NCBI RefSeq assembly: GCF_009728835.1
Contig: NZ_CP033455.1
Location: 757,568 to 821,567, forward strand
Reading direction: 5' to 3'
DNA from: Ehrlichia ruminantium
GTDB taxonomy: Bacteria > Pseudomonadota > Alphaproteobacteria > Rickettsiales > Anaplasmataceae
Length of the DNA: 64,000 nt
Positions 1 through 11,349 of the stretch are shown piece after piece. The notes under the pieces were generated by a model. It made no database searches, had not been told where the DNA came from, and was given only the letters and a program-made list of their open reading frames with translations. Both the position numbers and the translations under genes were made by a program. Positions within the stretch are counted from its first letter, which is position 1. Each line of letters opens with the position of its first letter.

Positions 1-151
1 CTTCTAACGTATTTTTATTAATATTTAAAATATGATAATCAAATTTTGATATCCTAGTTTTTAGTGCAATAAAATAGCTTATAACAGCTATTATAAAACC
101 TTCAAAAATACATGTAATAATTAATATCATAATTTCCACTGCTACTTTCAC
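1..151 (-). CDS. Partial membrane protein, C-terminal part beyond the left edge
   Basis: On the minus strand a frame is open from a GTG at 151 (in-frame ATG at 130) to the window edge. It encodes a short polar start, then a hydrophobic stretch (ILIITCIFEGFIIAVISYF) that looks like one transmembrane segment, then a basic, polar stretch. Only about 50 residues are visible, so the family cannot be told. The gene would be divergent from the orphan at 346. No strong ribosome binding site decides between the two starts. In such AT-rich DNA a 150-base open frame is not conclusive, but the sharp hydrophobic-to-polar change is typical of a real membrane-anchored protein. Confidence 0.45.
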   Translation of the reverse strand, partial: MKVAVEIMILIITCIFEGFIIAVISYFIALKTRISKFDYHILNINKNTLE

Positions 152-345
152 AATACAATAAAGATAGAGATTACTCTATTAATTTAATATAGTGAAAATT
201 GACATACATACCTATTATAAATTGGCAGATTTCTATTATATTGCCTTATTGTAATCAATTTTTATAAAAATACTAAATATATATATTCATCTATTAAAAA
301 ATATATTATTTAATATAAAATATTAATAATTAAGGGACTATATAT

Positions 346-927
346 ATGCAATTTAGAATTAATAATAATATTTCATCTGTACTTACATCAATTAATAACT
401 TAACCTTATATACTTATACGATATATGATATTGAAAAAAAATATGTATGGTGTAACAAATGTATATGTATTGGCATGATTACACCAAATAATCAAGCATC
501 AATGGTAAAAACACTAAATAAGCCAATGTTATGTACCGATAAAGAGGCACATTATATATTTTTTATAAAAGCCACAAAACTTACTGGAAAAGTATGGATG
601 TGCGTACTTGTAAAAAATGATCAATTAACAAATTTTTTACAAAAACTAACCTTAAATAACTATAGGCCAACACAAACAGGAGTTTCCATTACAGTAGCTA
701 CAAATATAAACCTTTTTCAATCCTATACTAAAATCATTTGTTCTGGAGAAGGTAACATAAGCTTTTCTAAGTTAAAAAAAAGGATAAAACGTGAATGTAA
801 GAATAGCAATGATCAATTACTAAATACTATAGAATTTCCACCTAACAACACATTATTCAATAGAATAATTAATGGTATTACAGAGATACTACCAATGTAT
901 GACAGCAGCTATAGTAGAATATTATAA
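346..927 (+). CDS. Orphan protein, 193 aa, function unknown
   Basis: I do not recognise this protein. The ATG is preceded by AAGGG about 11 bases upstream, a good ribosome binding site. It is soluble-looking, rich in Asn, Thr, Ile and Lys, with no signal peptide or membrane segment. A cysteine cluster near residues 36-41 (WCNKCIC) and a second pair of cysteines further on are the only distinctive points. The middle (residues 75-105) alternates hydrophobic strands, and a Lys/Arg-rich helix follows near residues 140-150. It is probably a lineage-restricted Ehrlichia protein. It stands alone, with about 190 bases before serS and a divergent partial gene on the left. A secreted or effector role is possible but nothing in the sequence proves it. 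Confidence 0.7.
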   Translation: MQFRINNNISSVLTSINNLTLYTYTIYDIEKKYVWCNKCICIGMITPNNQASMVKTLNKPMLCTDKEAHYIFFIKATKLTGKVWMCVLVKNDQLTNFLQKLTLNNYRPTQTGVSITVATNINLFQSYTKIICSGEGNISFSKLKKRIKRECKNSNDQLLNTIEFPPNNTLFNRIINGITEILPMYDSSYSRIL

Positions 928-945
928 AGTTATACTTCTACTATA
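910..945 (+). terminator. Weak hairpin at the end of the orphan gene
   Basis: A 10-base stem (910-919 with 936-945) begins inside the last codons of the 346-927 gene and closes just after its stop. There is no clean T-run after it, so a terminator role is only suggested by position. Confidence 0.3.
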
Positions 946-1120
946 CTGTTAAAATATAGTTCTGGAGTTTTGATTTTATAAAAATCTATTGATACATTTA
1001 GAAAAACTTTTCCTTACTAAATAAATGATAACTCAACTACTAGCTTTTTATAAAAATATTAGGCCTATGTAAAATAAAATTATGTTATTATCTTTTAGTT
1101 GAATATATTCAGTTATATAT

Positions 1121-2392
1121 ATGCATGATTTAGATTTCATAAAAAACAACCCAGAACTATTTGATGAAGCAATGCAAAGTAGAAATCTTGGGAAAGCTGC
1201 TCAAAAAATTATTGAACTCTCTGCTAATAAAAAGTACATGTTAACACAATTATACTCTTTACAAGAAGAGCGGAACAACGTTACGCAAGAAATAGAAAAA
1301 CTAAAGAGAAACCATATTCAATGTGATACTCAAATAGAACTTTCAAAAGAATTGACAAAAAAAATAAATGAGATTAACAATAAGATAAAAGCAGATTCTG
1401 AATTAAATGATCTACTTAATATACTCCCAAATATACCAGATAAAAAAGTACCCATTGGAAAAGATGAAAATGATAATATTGAAATAAGAAGACATGGAAA
1501 AAAGGTAGATTTTAAATTTCCACCAAAGACTCATTATGAATTAGGTGAAAAACTAAATCTAATGGATTTTAAACAAGCTGCAAAGCTTTCTGGATCAAGA
1601 TTTGTAATATTGAAAAATCAATTAGCACAACTAGACCGTGCTTTAGCAAATTTCATGCTAGATGTTCATACTCAAGAATTTGGATATTCAGAAATATCCC
1701 ATCCTATATTAGTACATGAATCTGCTATGTATGGAGTTGGGCAACTACCTAAATTTGCTAATGATTCCTTCAAAACCACAGAAAATTTCCGTCTCATCCC
1801 TACAAGCGAAGTAGCATTAACTAACTTAGTATCAAATATGAATATCAATGCAAATAACCTACCAATTAGGTTAACTGCATGTTCTCCATGTTTTAGATCA
1901 GAGGCAGGAAGTGCTGGTAAAGATGTACGAGGCATGATGAGACAACATCAATTTAATAAAGTAGAATTAGTAAGTATTGTTACTGAAGAACAATCAGAAT
2001 TAGAATTAGAAAGAATGACACAAGTTGCTGAAGAAGTTTTACAAAAATTAGAACTACCATATAGAGTAATGATGTTATGTACAGGAGATATGGGCTTTTC
2101 AGCAAGTATTACTTATGATATTGAAGTATGGATACCAAGTCAAAATCAATATAGAGAGATTTCAAGTTGTTCAAATTGTAAAACTTTTCAAGCACGTAGA
2201 ATGAATGCCAAATACAACACAATAAGCAATGGCATCAAGGTAAATAAATTCGTACATACATTAAATGGTTCTGCTTTAGCAATAGGACGAACTATAATTG
2301 CGATTTTAGAAAATTACCAAAATCAAGATGGTTCAGTAACTATACCACATGTTTTGAGGAAATATATGAATAATCAGAACATAATAAAATGA
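1121..2392 (+). CDS. serS: Serine--tRNA ligase
   Basis: It charges tRNA-Ser with serine in the cytoplasm and also supplies Ser-tRNA for selenocysteine where that exists. At 423 aa it has the normal family length. The N-terminal tRNA-binding coiled coil is visible at about residues 25-105. The class II catalytic core follows, with the TSE motif at 228-230, motif 2 (CFRSEAG at 257-263, then HQFNKVEL at 276-283) and motif 3 near the C terminus ([11 protein letters not shown]). The start [11 protein letters not shown] matches the family's conserved opening, which supports the ATG at 1121 although no strong ribosome binding site precedes it. A degraded second copy of the DNA for residues 65-88 lies 13 kb away at 14535-14603. 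The gene appears monocistronic. Confidence 0.97.
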   Translation: MHDLDFIKNNPELFDEAMQSRNLGKAAQKIIELSANKKYMLTQLYSLQEERNNVTQEIEKLKRNHIQCDTQIELSKELTKKINEINNKIKADSELNDLLNILPNIPDKKVPIGKDENDNIEIRRHGKKVDFKFPPKTHYELGEKLNLMDFKQAAKLSGSRFVILKNQLAQLDRALANFMLDVHTQEFGYSEISHPILVHESAMYGVGQLPKFANDSFKTTENFRLIPTSEVALTNLVSNMNINANNLPIRLTACSPCFRSEAGSAGKDVRGMMRQHQFNKVELVSIVTEEQSELELERMTQVAEEVLQKLELPYRVMMLCTGDMGFSASITYDIEVWIPSQNQYREISSCSNCKTFQARRMNAKYNTISNGIKVNKFVHTLNGSALAIGRTIIAILENYQNQDGSVTIPHVLRKYMNNQNIIK

Positions 2393-3193
2393 TATTAATG
2401 AGTTTACTATGGATTATTAGATAAGATTTTATACGTACTAAGATCTAGGGTACCTATATTACTATTAATTATGAAATATAAAAAATTCTATCAACTTATA
2501 ACTACAGTATAATATTGTGTAAAATAATTGATATCAATAATGTCTGTATATTAAAATAACCAAAAAATTGAAATAATATATGAGCAATATCAAGTAAATA
2601 ATAGTAATAATATCACCTTAACATACAGAAAAACTCAAGAGATTTTACTTTATAATAATATCGGTTATAGCAATATTGTACAAAATATAATTTATACTAC
2701 AATGCTTATTCACATAAGGCATCTTAAAATATATAGAAGTATATTGATATAAAGAAAAATGAACTTTTTAATACCGTATTTATATAGTAAGTTACATGTA
2801 TCACTATTACCTTCCAATAAATGATACACAAATAAACAAGTCAATTGTTTATCATACTTTATTTAATAGTACATTAAATTTTATAAATATATAACAAAAA
2901 ACTTAAATACTAAATATACTATGAGTACATTTAACTTATATGTATCATTAAGTTATATTGATTAATAACCATTATATATCTTTTACAATATACCTATAAT
3001 CAAGTAACATATGTTTTTCAAACTAATATCAAAACAGTCAACAAAGAAACATTAAAATATGTGCTTCAGTAGATAAAGAAATCATATAGATTTTGTAATA
3101 TATTTGATTGATTTTTTATACTACATTCTAGTAGACATCACTTTCATAACATATGATTATCGTATTTTACACATAAGATATTAATTTAATAAT
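2393..3193. other. Non-coding spacer between convergent serS and hemF
   Basis: About 800 bases of very AT-rich DNA between two convergent genes. I see no ORF of credible composition, no RNA gene and no clear strong hairpin. Confidence 0.5.
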
Positions 3194-4060
3194 TTATCTC
3201 CACTTTACTATAGGAGGCATGGACATCATAATCGCATCAGGATTTCCATTAGTCAGTAAACCAAATCTTGTGCCTCTATCATAAATCAAATTAAACTCTA
3301 CATACCTACCACGTTTCAACAATTGATATTCCCTTTCCTGTTCACTCCAACTTCTATACATATTTTTCATTACAATAACCGGATAAATATCCAATAAAAA
3401 CTTACCCACTGCTTGAGTATAGCAAAAATCAGATTCCCAATCTCCTGAATTTATATTATCGTAAAATATTCCACCGATACCACGTGCTTCTTTTCTATGG
3501 TGTAAGAAAAAATATTCATCACATTGCCGTTTGAACTTTGGATAATATTCATGATTATACTGATCACACATCATGCGTAAATTACTATGAAAAAATTCTT
3601 CATCCTCTTTATTTTCATATATAGGGGTTAAATCTATTCCTCCACCAAACCAACTCTTATCAGATAAACAGATAAACCTGGTATTCATATGAACAGCTGG
3701 AACAAATGGAGAACACATATGTGCAACAACAGAAATCCCACTCGCCCAAAATTCTGTACCTTCTGCATAAGAATCATGAAATTTATTAGAATTCATAATA
3801 TTTAATAATTCAGAATTCTTCGTAATACTACCGTACACTTCTGATACATTTATACCAGCTTTTTCAAAAACATTACCTTGTATTATTATAGAATGTCCCC
3901 CTCCACCTTCAGGTCTTGCCCAATCTTTATACTGTACTTCCGGTACTAAAGAAGAAAATTTTTCTTCTACTGATAAGAATGCAGAAAGAAGTTTACCTTG
4001 TAATTCTGTAAACCAACTTACAACCATTCTTTGTTTATCTTTTATAGATAATTCATTCAT
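3194..4060 (-). CDS. hemF: Oxygen-dependent coproporphyrinogen III oxidase
   Basis: It catalyses the oxidative decarboxylation of coproporphyrinogen III to protoporphyrinogen IX in haem synthesis and needs O2 but no iron-sulfur cluster. At 288 aa it is close to the E. coli HemF length. Conserved elements can be read directly: WARPEGGGG near 47-55, HMNTRF at 124-129, WFGGGIDLTP at 137-146, and the C-terminal GRYVEFN...DRGTRFGL block near 251-268. The ATG at 4060 gives a typical N terminus. The gene stands alone between long spacers, convergent with serS. Using the oxygen-dependent enzyme fits an aerobic intracellular lifestyle. Confidence 0.96.
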   Translation of the reverse strand: MNELSIKDKQRMVVSWFTELQGKLLSAFLSVEEKFSSLVPEVQYKDWARPEGGGGHSIIIQGNVFEKAGINVSEVYGSITKNSELLNIMNSNKFHDSYAEGTEFWASGISVVAHMCSPFVPAVHMNTRFICLSDKSWFGGGIDLTPIYENKEDEEFFHSNLRMMCDQYNHEYYPKFKRQCDEYFFLHHRKEARGIGGIFYDNINSGDWESDFCYTQAVGKFLLDIYPVIVMKNMYRSWSEQEREYQLLKRGRYVEFNLIYDRGTRFGLLTNGNPDAIMMSMPPIVKWR

Positions 4061-4346
4061 AATAATACCAGACTTAACTTTCAGATTAATAAACTATTGT
4101 ATAACCTTATTTTTTTCTTAATCTAAAACTATTATATCAATAAACAACTTAGGGTAATAGGATAACAAATAAAAAAGTACCTAATATGCTATCTTACATA
4201 CACCTCTATTTGCTATAACATCATATTTAGAAAACTAACAGAAAAAGTACCAACAAATCAAGCTATGTATATTCCTTTATACCATTTATTTTATGTTCTT
4301 ACTTACTATGATACGCTAATGTTAGAACAAATAATAAAAATTCATT

Positions 4347-4631
4347 TTATTCATCAATCTCAACTAATATTCCAAGTGCCCTCTTGTAAGTCATGACAAG
4401 CATTTCATGTTCTTCTCTATCATCATTATTCATTTTTCTTAATTTTATAATTTGTCTCATTGCTTTAGCATTAAAACCATTACTGTTTGCTTCATTATAT
4501 ACACTTCTAATACACTGACCTATTTCTTCTCTTTCAGATTCTAATTTTTCAATTCTTTCTATATAACGCTTTAAACTTTCAATAACCATACTATCTTTAT
4601 CTTTTGATACTAGACCATTAACAGAAATCAT
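4347..4631 (-). CDS. gapR: GapR-family nucleoid-associated protein (DUF2312)
   Basis: A 94-residue protein whose middle (RYIERIEKLESEREEI ... NGFNAKAMRQIIKLRKM) matches the DUF2312/GapR pattern of alphaproteobacteria. In Caulobacter, GapR is a small helical protein that binds AT-rich, overtwisted DNA ahead of polymerases and stimulates topoisomerases. The family match is read from the sequence; the role here is by homology. The N terminus carries a short extension before the coiled-coil part. It lies about 290 bases upstream of hemF on the same strand, too far for a clear operon. In an extremely AT-rich genome an AT-binding nucleoid protein could have many targets, which is an inference. Confidence 0.85.
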   Translation of the reverse strand: MISVNGLVSKDKDSMVIESLKRYIERIEKLESEREEIGQCIRSVYNEANSNGFNAKAMRQIIKLRKMNNDDREEHEMLVMTYKRALGILVEIDE

Positions 4632-4739
4632 GTATTTTTCTCATATAATTCTCGATAATGGTAGTATACCAATAATTAACTTGAACGCAACTGATCAAAT
4701 AAATAAGATTTAAAAAAAAAAAGAAATTAGCATATAATC

Positions 4740-4790
4740 AAAATTAAAAATGAACAGCACTACATAGTAAAACGTAGTACTGCTCATATA
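4740..4790 (-). terminator. Terminator-like hairpin downstream of the atpD-atpC-tal unit
   Basis: Imperfect 14-base stem (4750-4763 with 4774-4787, 12 of 14 paired) with a 10-base loop. Read on the minus strand it is followed directly by a T-rich run (tttttaatttt), the shape of an intrinsic terminator, about 170 bases after the transaldolase stop. Confidence 0.5.
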
Positions 4791-4959
4791 AATGGTATAA
4801 CTTATATAGTAAGTAACAGCACTTTCCTCTATTTATATGAATCTCTTTAAGGCAAGATGCAACATATAAACACCAAGTCAGTATAACTTAAAAATGTACA
4901 TCCCATACAATAAGCTAAGTAACTTACCATGACATATGGATAATACTATTTACCTATTA

Positions 4960-5622
4960 TTAAGAAAACATTTTTTTACCTGATTCATTCCAATTATGTA
5001 AAAAATCTTCAAGTCCTTTATTTGTTAGAGGATGTAAAAACATCTGTTTAAAAACTGAAGGTGAAATCGTAACCACATCAGCACCTATCTTTGCAGCCTG
5101 TATTACATGTACAGGACTACGTACAGATGCTACTAAAATTTGAGTATTAAATGAATGATATTTATTATAAATATCTCGTATATCTTCAATTAACTTCATT
5201 CCTGAATGACTAATATCATCTAATCTACCTACAAATGGAGATATAAAATAAGCTCCAGATTTTGCAGCCAAAATAGCTTGAGCTGGTGAAAAACAAAGTG
5301 TTACATTAACTTTAATATTATGTTCATTAGATAGAATCTTACATGCTATTAATCCATCATAAGTTAAAGGAAGCTTTATTACCACATTTTCAGCAATTTT
5401 AGATATCTCTAAAGCCTCACTAATCATATCTTTATAAGATGTAGAAATAACCTCAATACTTACTGGCCCTTTTACTAATGAACATAACTTAAATATTAGG
5501 TCAGTACATTTTAATTCTGATTTTGAAAATAAAGATGGATTAGTAGTAACACCATCTATTAAACCACTAATATAAAACTCCTCTAAGAAGTTTATATCTA
5601 TAGTATCAAGAAATATTTTCAT
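4960..5622 (-). CDS. tal: Transaldolase, short TalC-like type
   Basis: A 220-residue protein of the small transaldolase/fructose-6-phosphate aldolase group, acting in the non-oxidative pentose phosphate pathway. Visible landmarks are FLDTIDI at the start, GVTTNPSLFSKS at about 24-34, and VIKLPLT at 82-88 with the Schiff-base lysine at K83; a later LVASVRSP segment also fits the barrel. It is needed here to make pentose phosphates from hexose or triose phosphates. Its ATG lies inside the last codons of atpC (17-base overlap), which suggests translational coupling with the ATP synthase genes, an unusual partner. The small type can be a transaldolase or a fructose-6-phosphate aldolase; transaldolase is more likely here. 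Confidence 0.92.
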   Translation of the reverse strand: MKIFLDTIDINFLEEFYISGLIDGVTTNPSLFSKSELKCTDLIFKLCSLVKGPVSIEVISTSYKDMISEALEISKIAENVVIKLPLTYDGLIACKILSNEHNIKVNVTLCFSPAQAILAAKSGAYFISPFVGRLDDISHSGMKLIEDIRDIYNKYHSFNTQILVASVRSPVHVIQAAKIGADVVTISPSVFKQMFLHPLTNKGLEDFLHNWNESGKKMFS

Positions 5623-6010
5623 GTATTTTGATATTATTTATAAAATTCAATTGTTTTTCTGCAATTTCAAGTAACATTCTATCATTGATATTATGCAAAA
5701 TTTTCTCTATGTCTTCTTTATATGCTTTAAGCATACCAGCATTAACATCATAGGCATTAATTAATTGATTAGCGATAATCTTACACTCATATAAAGCAAC
5801 CTTAAGTATAGGATTCAGCACATAAAATAACCTAACCTCTCCTGTATCAAGGATTAACTTAACAAGCCCAGAACACAGCTCTATTATAAAATTTTCATGA
5901 CCAGGTAGTACCACAAACTCACCATCACAAGTATATGAAGTAATAGATGCAACATTCTGCATTTCTAATGATACATCTGGAGTAACAAATTCAACAGAAA
6001 GGTATTTCAT
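5606..6010 (-). CDS. atpC: ATP synthase F1 epsilon subunit
   Basis: 134 residues with the N-terminal beta-sandwich start (VEFVTPDVSLEMQNVASITS), the GEFVVLPGHENFI segment that matches the family's G-x-hydrophobic-PGH pattern, and a C-terminal helical hairpin region. It couples rotation of the central stalk to the catalytic F1 head. It starts two bases after the atpD stop on the same strand and overlaps the following transaldolase gene by 17 bases. The remaining F1 and Fo subunits are not in this window, so the ATP synthase genes are split, as is known in Rickettsiales. Confidence 0.93.
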   Translation of the reverse strand: MKYLSVEFVTPDVSLEMQNVASITSYTCDGEFVVLPGHENFIIELCSGLVKLILDTGEVRLFYVLNPILKVALYECKIIANQLINAYDVNAGMLKAYKEDIEKILHNINDRMLLEIAEKQLNFINNIKIHENIS

Positions 6011-6012
6011 AA

Positions 6013-7569
<1,557 letters not shown>

Positions 7570-7657
7570 TTATAAGCTGATTACCAGAACTCATCAGTTC
7601 ACCAGTATTGTAATTAAATAAAAAAAACTTGCAATACCTAAACAATGCATTTGTAAG

Positions 7658-7741
7658 TACCCCTAGCCGGACTTGAACCAGCATGTCTTTTCAGACAATA
7701 GATTTTGAGTCTACCGCGTCTACCAATTCCACCATAGGGGC
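7658..7741 (-). tRNA. tRNA-Leu, anticodon CAA
   Basis: An 84-base class II tRNA with a long variable arm. Acceptor arms GCCCCTA and TAGGGGT pair (first pair G.U); the anticodon loop reads CTCAAAA, giving anticodon CAA for TTG codons; and the GGTTCAAGTCC T-arm is present. The CCA end is not encoded. It lies between atpD and mgtE, transcribed with atpD's orientation. Confidence 0.95.
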
Positions 7742-7978
7742 TAAAACTATATTTCTTACAATATATAATTTTCCACTATCAGTCAATGTTTTAATAATAG
7801 AACATGTTTTTAAAATAGATCAATTACCCAAATTTCTCACTTTGCAGTAACTCATACATTTTCTATTTTTATTAAATCATTTCTAGGATTTTTTATTTAA
7901 TTGTATAAACTTGTACTATTCTTGACAACTTTTTATGTTTAAAAAAGTATATATTAACTAATCAAAAGGCTATGTTAT

Positions 7979-9349
7979 ATGTCCATGTCAGAAAATGACC
8001 ATACTTTACACTATATATTAGATGAAAAAATAAGTAATGCTCTAACTCAAGCATTAGAAACACAAAACTATCAATCAATACAAGAAATAATTAATGAATC
8101 AGATAATGTACAACTAGCTTATTTTTTACTCACCTCAACATACCAACATCGCAAAGAATTACTGAATAACATAAATGATAGTTTAATCAAAGATATTTTA
8201 ATCCATTTAGTACCAGATTTACGTCAAGAAATAATCAAAATTTTAGGGATAGAAAAAGTAGCATCTTTAATATCTCAATTAAGCATTGAAGACATAGTTG
8301 TTATAATCGAAGATCTAGATAAAGAAAGTCAAGCAAGCATTATAAACGTATTATCAAAACGCAATAAAATTTTTGTCAATGAATTACTATCATATCCAGA
8401 AGAAACTGCTGGAAGACTGATGCACAAAGATATCGTTATTGCACCAGAATATTGGACAATAAATCAGTTACTATATTTTCTCAACCAAAATAATAAATTA
8501 AAAAAAGAATTTTATGAAATCTTTATCGTAGATTCCAAGTTAAACCCTATAGGATGTTTAAGATTAGATAACATAATATGTGCAAATAAATCCCAGGTTA
8601 TTAAGAATTTGATGAAAACTGACATCAAAATCATAAAATCACATACAACACAAGAAGAAGTTGCTGAAATCTTTAGAAAATATTCCTTGCTATCAGCACC
8701 CGTAATAAACAAAGAAGGAAGAATAATAGGGTCAATAATAGTACATGATATATTAAATGTAATACATCAAGAAGCTGAAAAAGATGTATTACACCTAGGT
8801 ATGGTATCAAACAATGATATAAATTCTTCTCTATTAACAACCGTTATAAGAAGATTACCATGGTTAATAGTAAATCTTCTAACAGCAACAGTTAGTTCAA
8901 TGATAATAGGAATATTCAGCAATACATTACAGCATTTTATTGCCTTATCTATAATAATGCCAACTATAGCATCCATGAGTGGAAATGCCGGTTTGCAATC
9001 TTTAGCAGTGACAATTAGAGCACTCTCTACAAAACAATTAACCCATAGAAATGCATATAGGTTGTTATTTAAAGAATTATGTGTAGGATCAATTAATGGT
9101 TTAATATTAGCCATTATAACATCAATAGTACTAATACTTAGAGGACAAGATACTGAAATTCAAATATTAGCTGGAACTTCAATGATAATTACCTTCTCTA
9201 TTGCAACTTTTTTAGGAACTGCAATACCAATGCTATTAAACTTTTTTAAAGTTGATCCTGCAATATCTTCTTCTATTATCATATGTGCTACAAGTGATAC
9301 TCTATCTTTCCTGATTTTCTTAGGAATGGCAACAATATTTCTATTATAG
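7979..9349 (+). CDS. mgtE: Magnesium transporter MgtE
   Basis: A Mg2+ channel/transporter of the MgtE family in the inner membrane. The 456 residues show the usual order: an N-terminal helical superhelical domain (about 20-130), a CBS-domain pair (about 135-265, with the TAGRLM signature just after the N domain and PVINKEGRIIGSI in the second CBS), and a C-terminal block of about five transmembrane helices (about 285-455) containing MPTIASMSGNAGLQSLAV, the conserved pore segment. The cytosolic domains normally sense Mg2+ and gate the pore. An AAAGG sequence lies upstream of the ATG at 7979; a second in-frame ATG at 7985 is possible. It is the last intact gene before the 2-kb degraded zone. 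Confidence 0.95.
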   Translation: MSMSENDHTLHYILDEKISNALTQALETQNYQSIQEIINESDNVQLAYFLLTSTYQHRKELLNNINDSLIKDILIHLVPDLRQEIIKILGIEKVASLISQLSIEDIVVIIEDLDKESQASIINVLSKRNKIFVNELLSYPEETAGRLMHKDIVIAPEYWTINQLLYFLNQNNKLKKEFYEIFIVDSKLNPIGCLRLDNIICANKSQVIKNLMKTDIKIIKSHTTQEEVAEIFRKYSLLSAPVINKEGRIIGSIIVHDILNVIHQEAEKDVLHLGMVSNNDINSSLLTTVIRRLPWLIVNLLTATVSSMIIGIFSNTLQHFIALSIIMPTIASMSGNAGLQSLAVTIRALSTKQLTHRNAYRLLFKELCVGSINGLILAIITSIVLILRGQDTEIQILAGTSMIITFSIATFLGTAIPMLLNFFKVDPAISSSIIICATSDTLSFLIFLGMATIFLL

Positions 9350-9416
9350 AATAGACAAGTATATATTATTACATAAATTAACTATTTATTCTAATTACTA
9401 CTAAACAAAACTATTA

Positions 9417-9617
9417 ATTGACCGAAATAAGAACCCTATAACTAAAGTTATTCATATAGAAGACAGCATACCTGAAAATGGTATTAACGTAGAATTATCA
9501 ATGCATTGGAATGATTCATATTATGAAAATATGTTATGTTTTACAAATAACATAAGGTAACGAGATGGTGGTACTCATCTTGCAGGTTTCAGATCTGATA
9601 TGACACGTTATATGTAA
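9417..9617 (+). pseudogene. gyrB: gyrB fragment, decayed
   Basis: One continuous plus-strand frame reads as the DNA gyrase subunit B GHKL/transducer junction: VIHIEDSIPENG, then MHWNDSYYENMLCFTNNIR, an in-frame TAA (9558-9560) where the family has Gln, then RDGGTHLAGFR. Functional GyrB has the same string with R-Q-R-D-G-G-T-H-x-x-G-F-R-S-A-L. After the TCT at about 9594 the match fades and the frame stops at 9615. Only about 65 codons are present, with no start and no neighbouring gyrB parts. It is a truncated copy; the working gyrB must be elsewhere in the genome. Confidence 0.88.
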
Positions 9618-9639
9618 GCATTTTTACAACTCAATTATC

Positions 9640-9745
9640 TTAAAAAGTATCTTAATTATCACTTCTAAAGGTTGTAATTCAGCATTTCCACCAATAGATA
9701 CCACATTGGAATCATTACAAATCAGACATATTGTACAATTATTAA
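9640..9745 (-). pseudogene. Possible rpiB-like remnant
   Basis: On the minus strand the frame reads NDSNVVSIGGNAE followed by PLEVIIKILFK. This resembles the H-N-D-A-N-V-L-x-L-G-G segment and following helix of ribose-5-phosphate isomerase B. The match is short and the flanks do not extend it, so this is a tentative reading only. Confidence 0.25.
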
Positions 9746-9852
9746 CAAATGAGATAGCATTATAGATACTGTGTTAAACATAGATACATAAATCCAGATA
9801 ATTATTAATAAAGTCACAATATAGCCAATTTATAAAAAAAATATCAAAATAT

Positions 9853-10463
9853 TTACTTGGTTATTATATTATCAATGCAGGAGATTGACATCACGAACAT
9901 CCAACTTGTTATTGATACAAGGCATACATTAGTCTAATTTTTATAAGTATGTATTACAAATTCTTTATAAATCCATACAACCAAACCTCCTTCATCAATA
10001 ACACCAATACATGAAATATTTAAATAAAAAATATGCTCCTGTTGCACTAAAGAACTACACAGTTCTTCATTAATCTTTATTTCTTATCTTATACCTAAAT
10101 TATATAAAATGTTTAATACAACATCTATAATGCTCTTTCCTTTATTAATAGCATTCACATTTATAATGACAGTATATGCCATTAAAGATTTTACTGTGAT
10201 CTCAAAAGAAAATATTGAAACAAATGGCATAATTCCTAAGCTAGCCATTTTAACACCAGATAAAGAAAAGCTTAGTAGTACCTCATGAGATTTAATATAA
10301 GATGTTACTCTATTAACAGCAATTTTTGTTTTAAAAATTACAACAGCTTTATTAAGCGGAGTAAATTTTGTGACATTAAATCAAATTAATCAACTGTAAC
10401 ATTAACTTACAGAACTTCTGAATTATATTCAGAGTTATTCCAGTTATTAGGATCTCTAACTTC
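9853..10463 (-). pseudogene. Decayed protein-coding gene of unknown family
   Basis: From 10374 down to 9853 one minus-strand frame runs for 174 codons with only two internal stops (10084-10086 and 9934-9936), far fewer than expected in DNA this AT-rich. It reads as protein-like sequence (for example GVKMASLGIMPFVSIFSFEI, then ISCIGVIDEGGLVVWIYKEF). Above 10374 a frameshift separates another plausible piece, EVRDPNNWNNSEYNSEVL, starting at 10463. I do not recognise the family; the hydrophobic patches hint at a membrane or envelope protein. Short plus-strand frames in this stretch are its shadows. Confidence 0.5.
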
Positions 10464-11349
10464 TTAAAAAGTTATTTTCCATTTAATATAATTCCAATAT
10501 TTAATTCACATAAAAACACTGAGCTTTAGTATCATTATCTTGCAGTTTATTTTTCTACAGTCATATAAGGATATATATTATAAAAAAATTTATTATGGTA
10601 AATTCTTGTTTCATACTTTTCTTTCCACTAATACAATTAATGGTTAGTAATGCTTTTTATGACAAATAGCTCTTACACTATACAAAATCAACTTCCAATA
10701 ACCTAATACTTTCCAAACAAACCTTGATAATTATATATAAGATACGACTATTTAACATTAATCTGTAACCTAGTTTATGATATTTTAGATATTATTTAAT
10801 GATCTTGATTAATGCGTGATATGTAAACTCATAAAAATGAGCATATATCATTTATTATGTGTTATCCACTTTAATTTTTATAACACAGTAATACTAGAAG
10901 ATGTAATGTTTGTATATTCAAAACAATAGATAATAACTAAACACCTGTATTTCTATGATTATTTAATAGTATAACCATTAAATAAAACTACGAAAACACA
11001 CAATTACATACTATTAATTGCACTATACAATTTAACATTAATAACATGATAAAACTGTACTTTTTAATTAAGTAAACACTATAACTCATTACAGATACCA
11101 TTTTGTGTATTACTATATCACCATAATAATGATACAAATACTTCTAAACATAGTATTAGAAATATCACATATAGTAAGCTTACTATTATAATTACCGTTA
11201 TTTATAAACACCACATGTCACTTATACAAATTAATATAAATTATATATCATATCACAAAACAATAGAACTATAGGATATAAAAACACCTTAAGTAACATA
11301 TTTTGAATTCTACATAACAACAAATAATATTAATATTTTAATATTACAC

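Larger units (their letters stand above)
9350..11340. other. Gene-fragment zone without an intact gene
   Basis: Two kilobases without a credible complete gene. It is not featureless: it holds a gyrB fragment (9417-9617, plus), a possible rpiB-like remnant (about 9640-9745, minus) and a decayed unidentified minus-strand gene (9853-10463). From about 10500 to 11340 I see only AT-rich DNA. This looks like a graveyard of duplicated or transferred gene pieces. Confidence 0.6.

Noticed and set aside
10108-10290. Plus-strand frame starting MFNTTSIMLFPLL
   Set aside because: It is the antisense of the decayed minus-strand gene, which has a far longer near-open frame.
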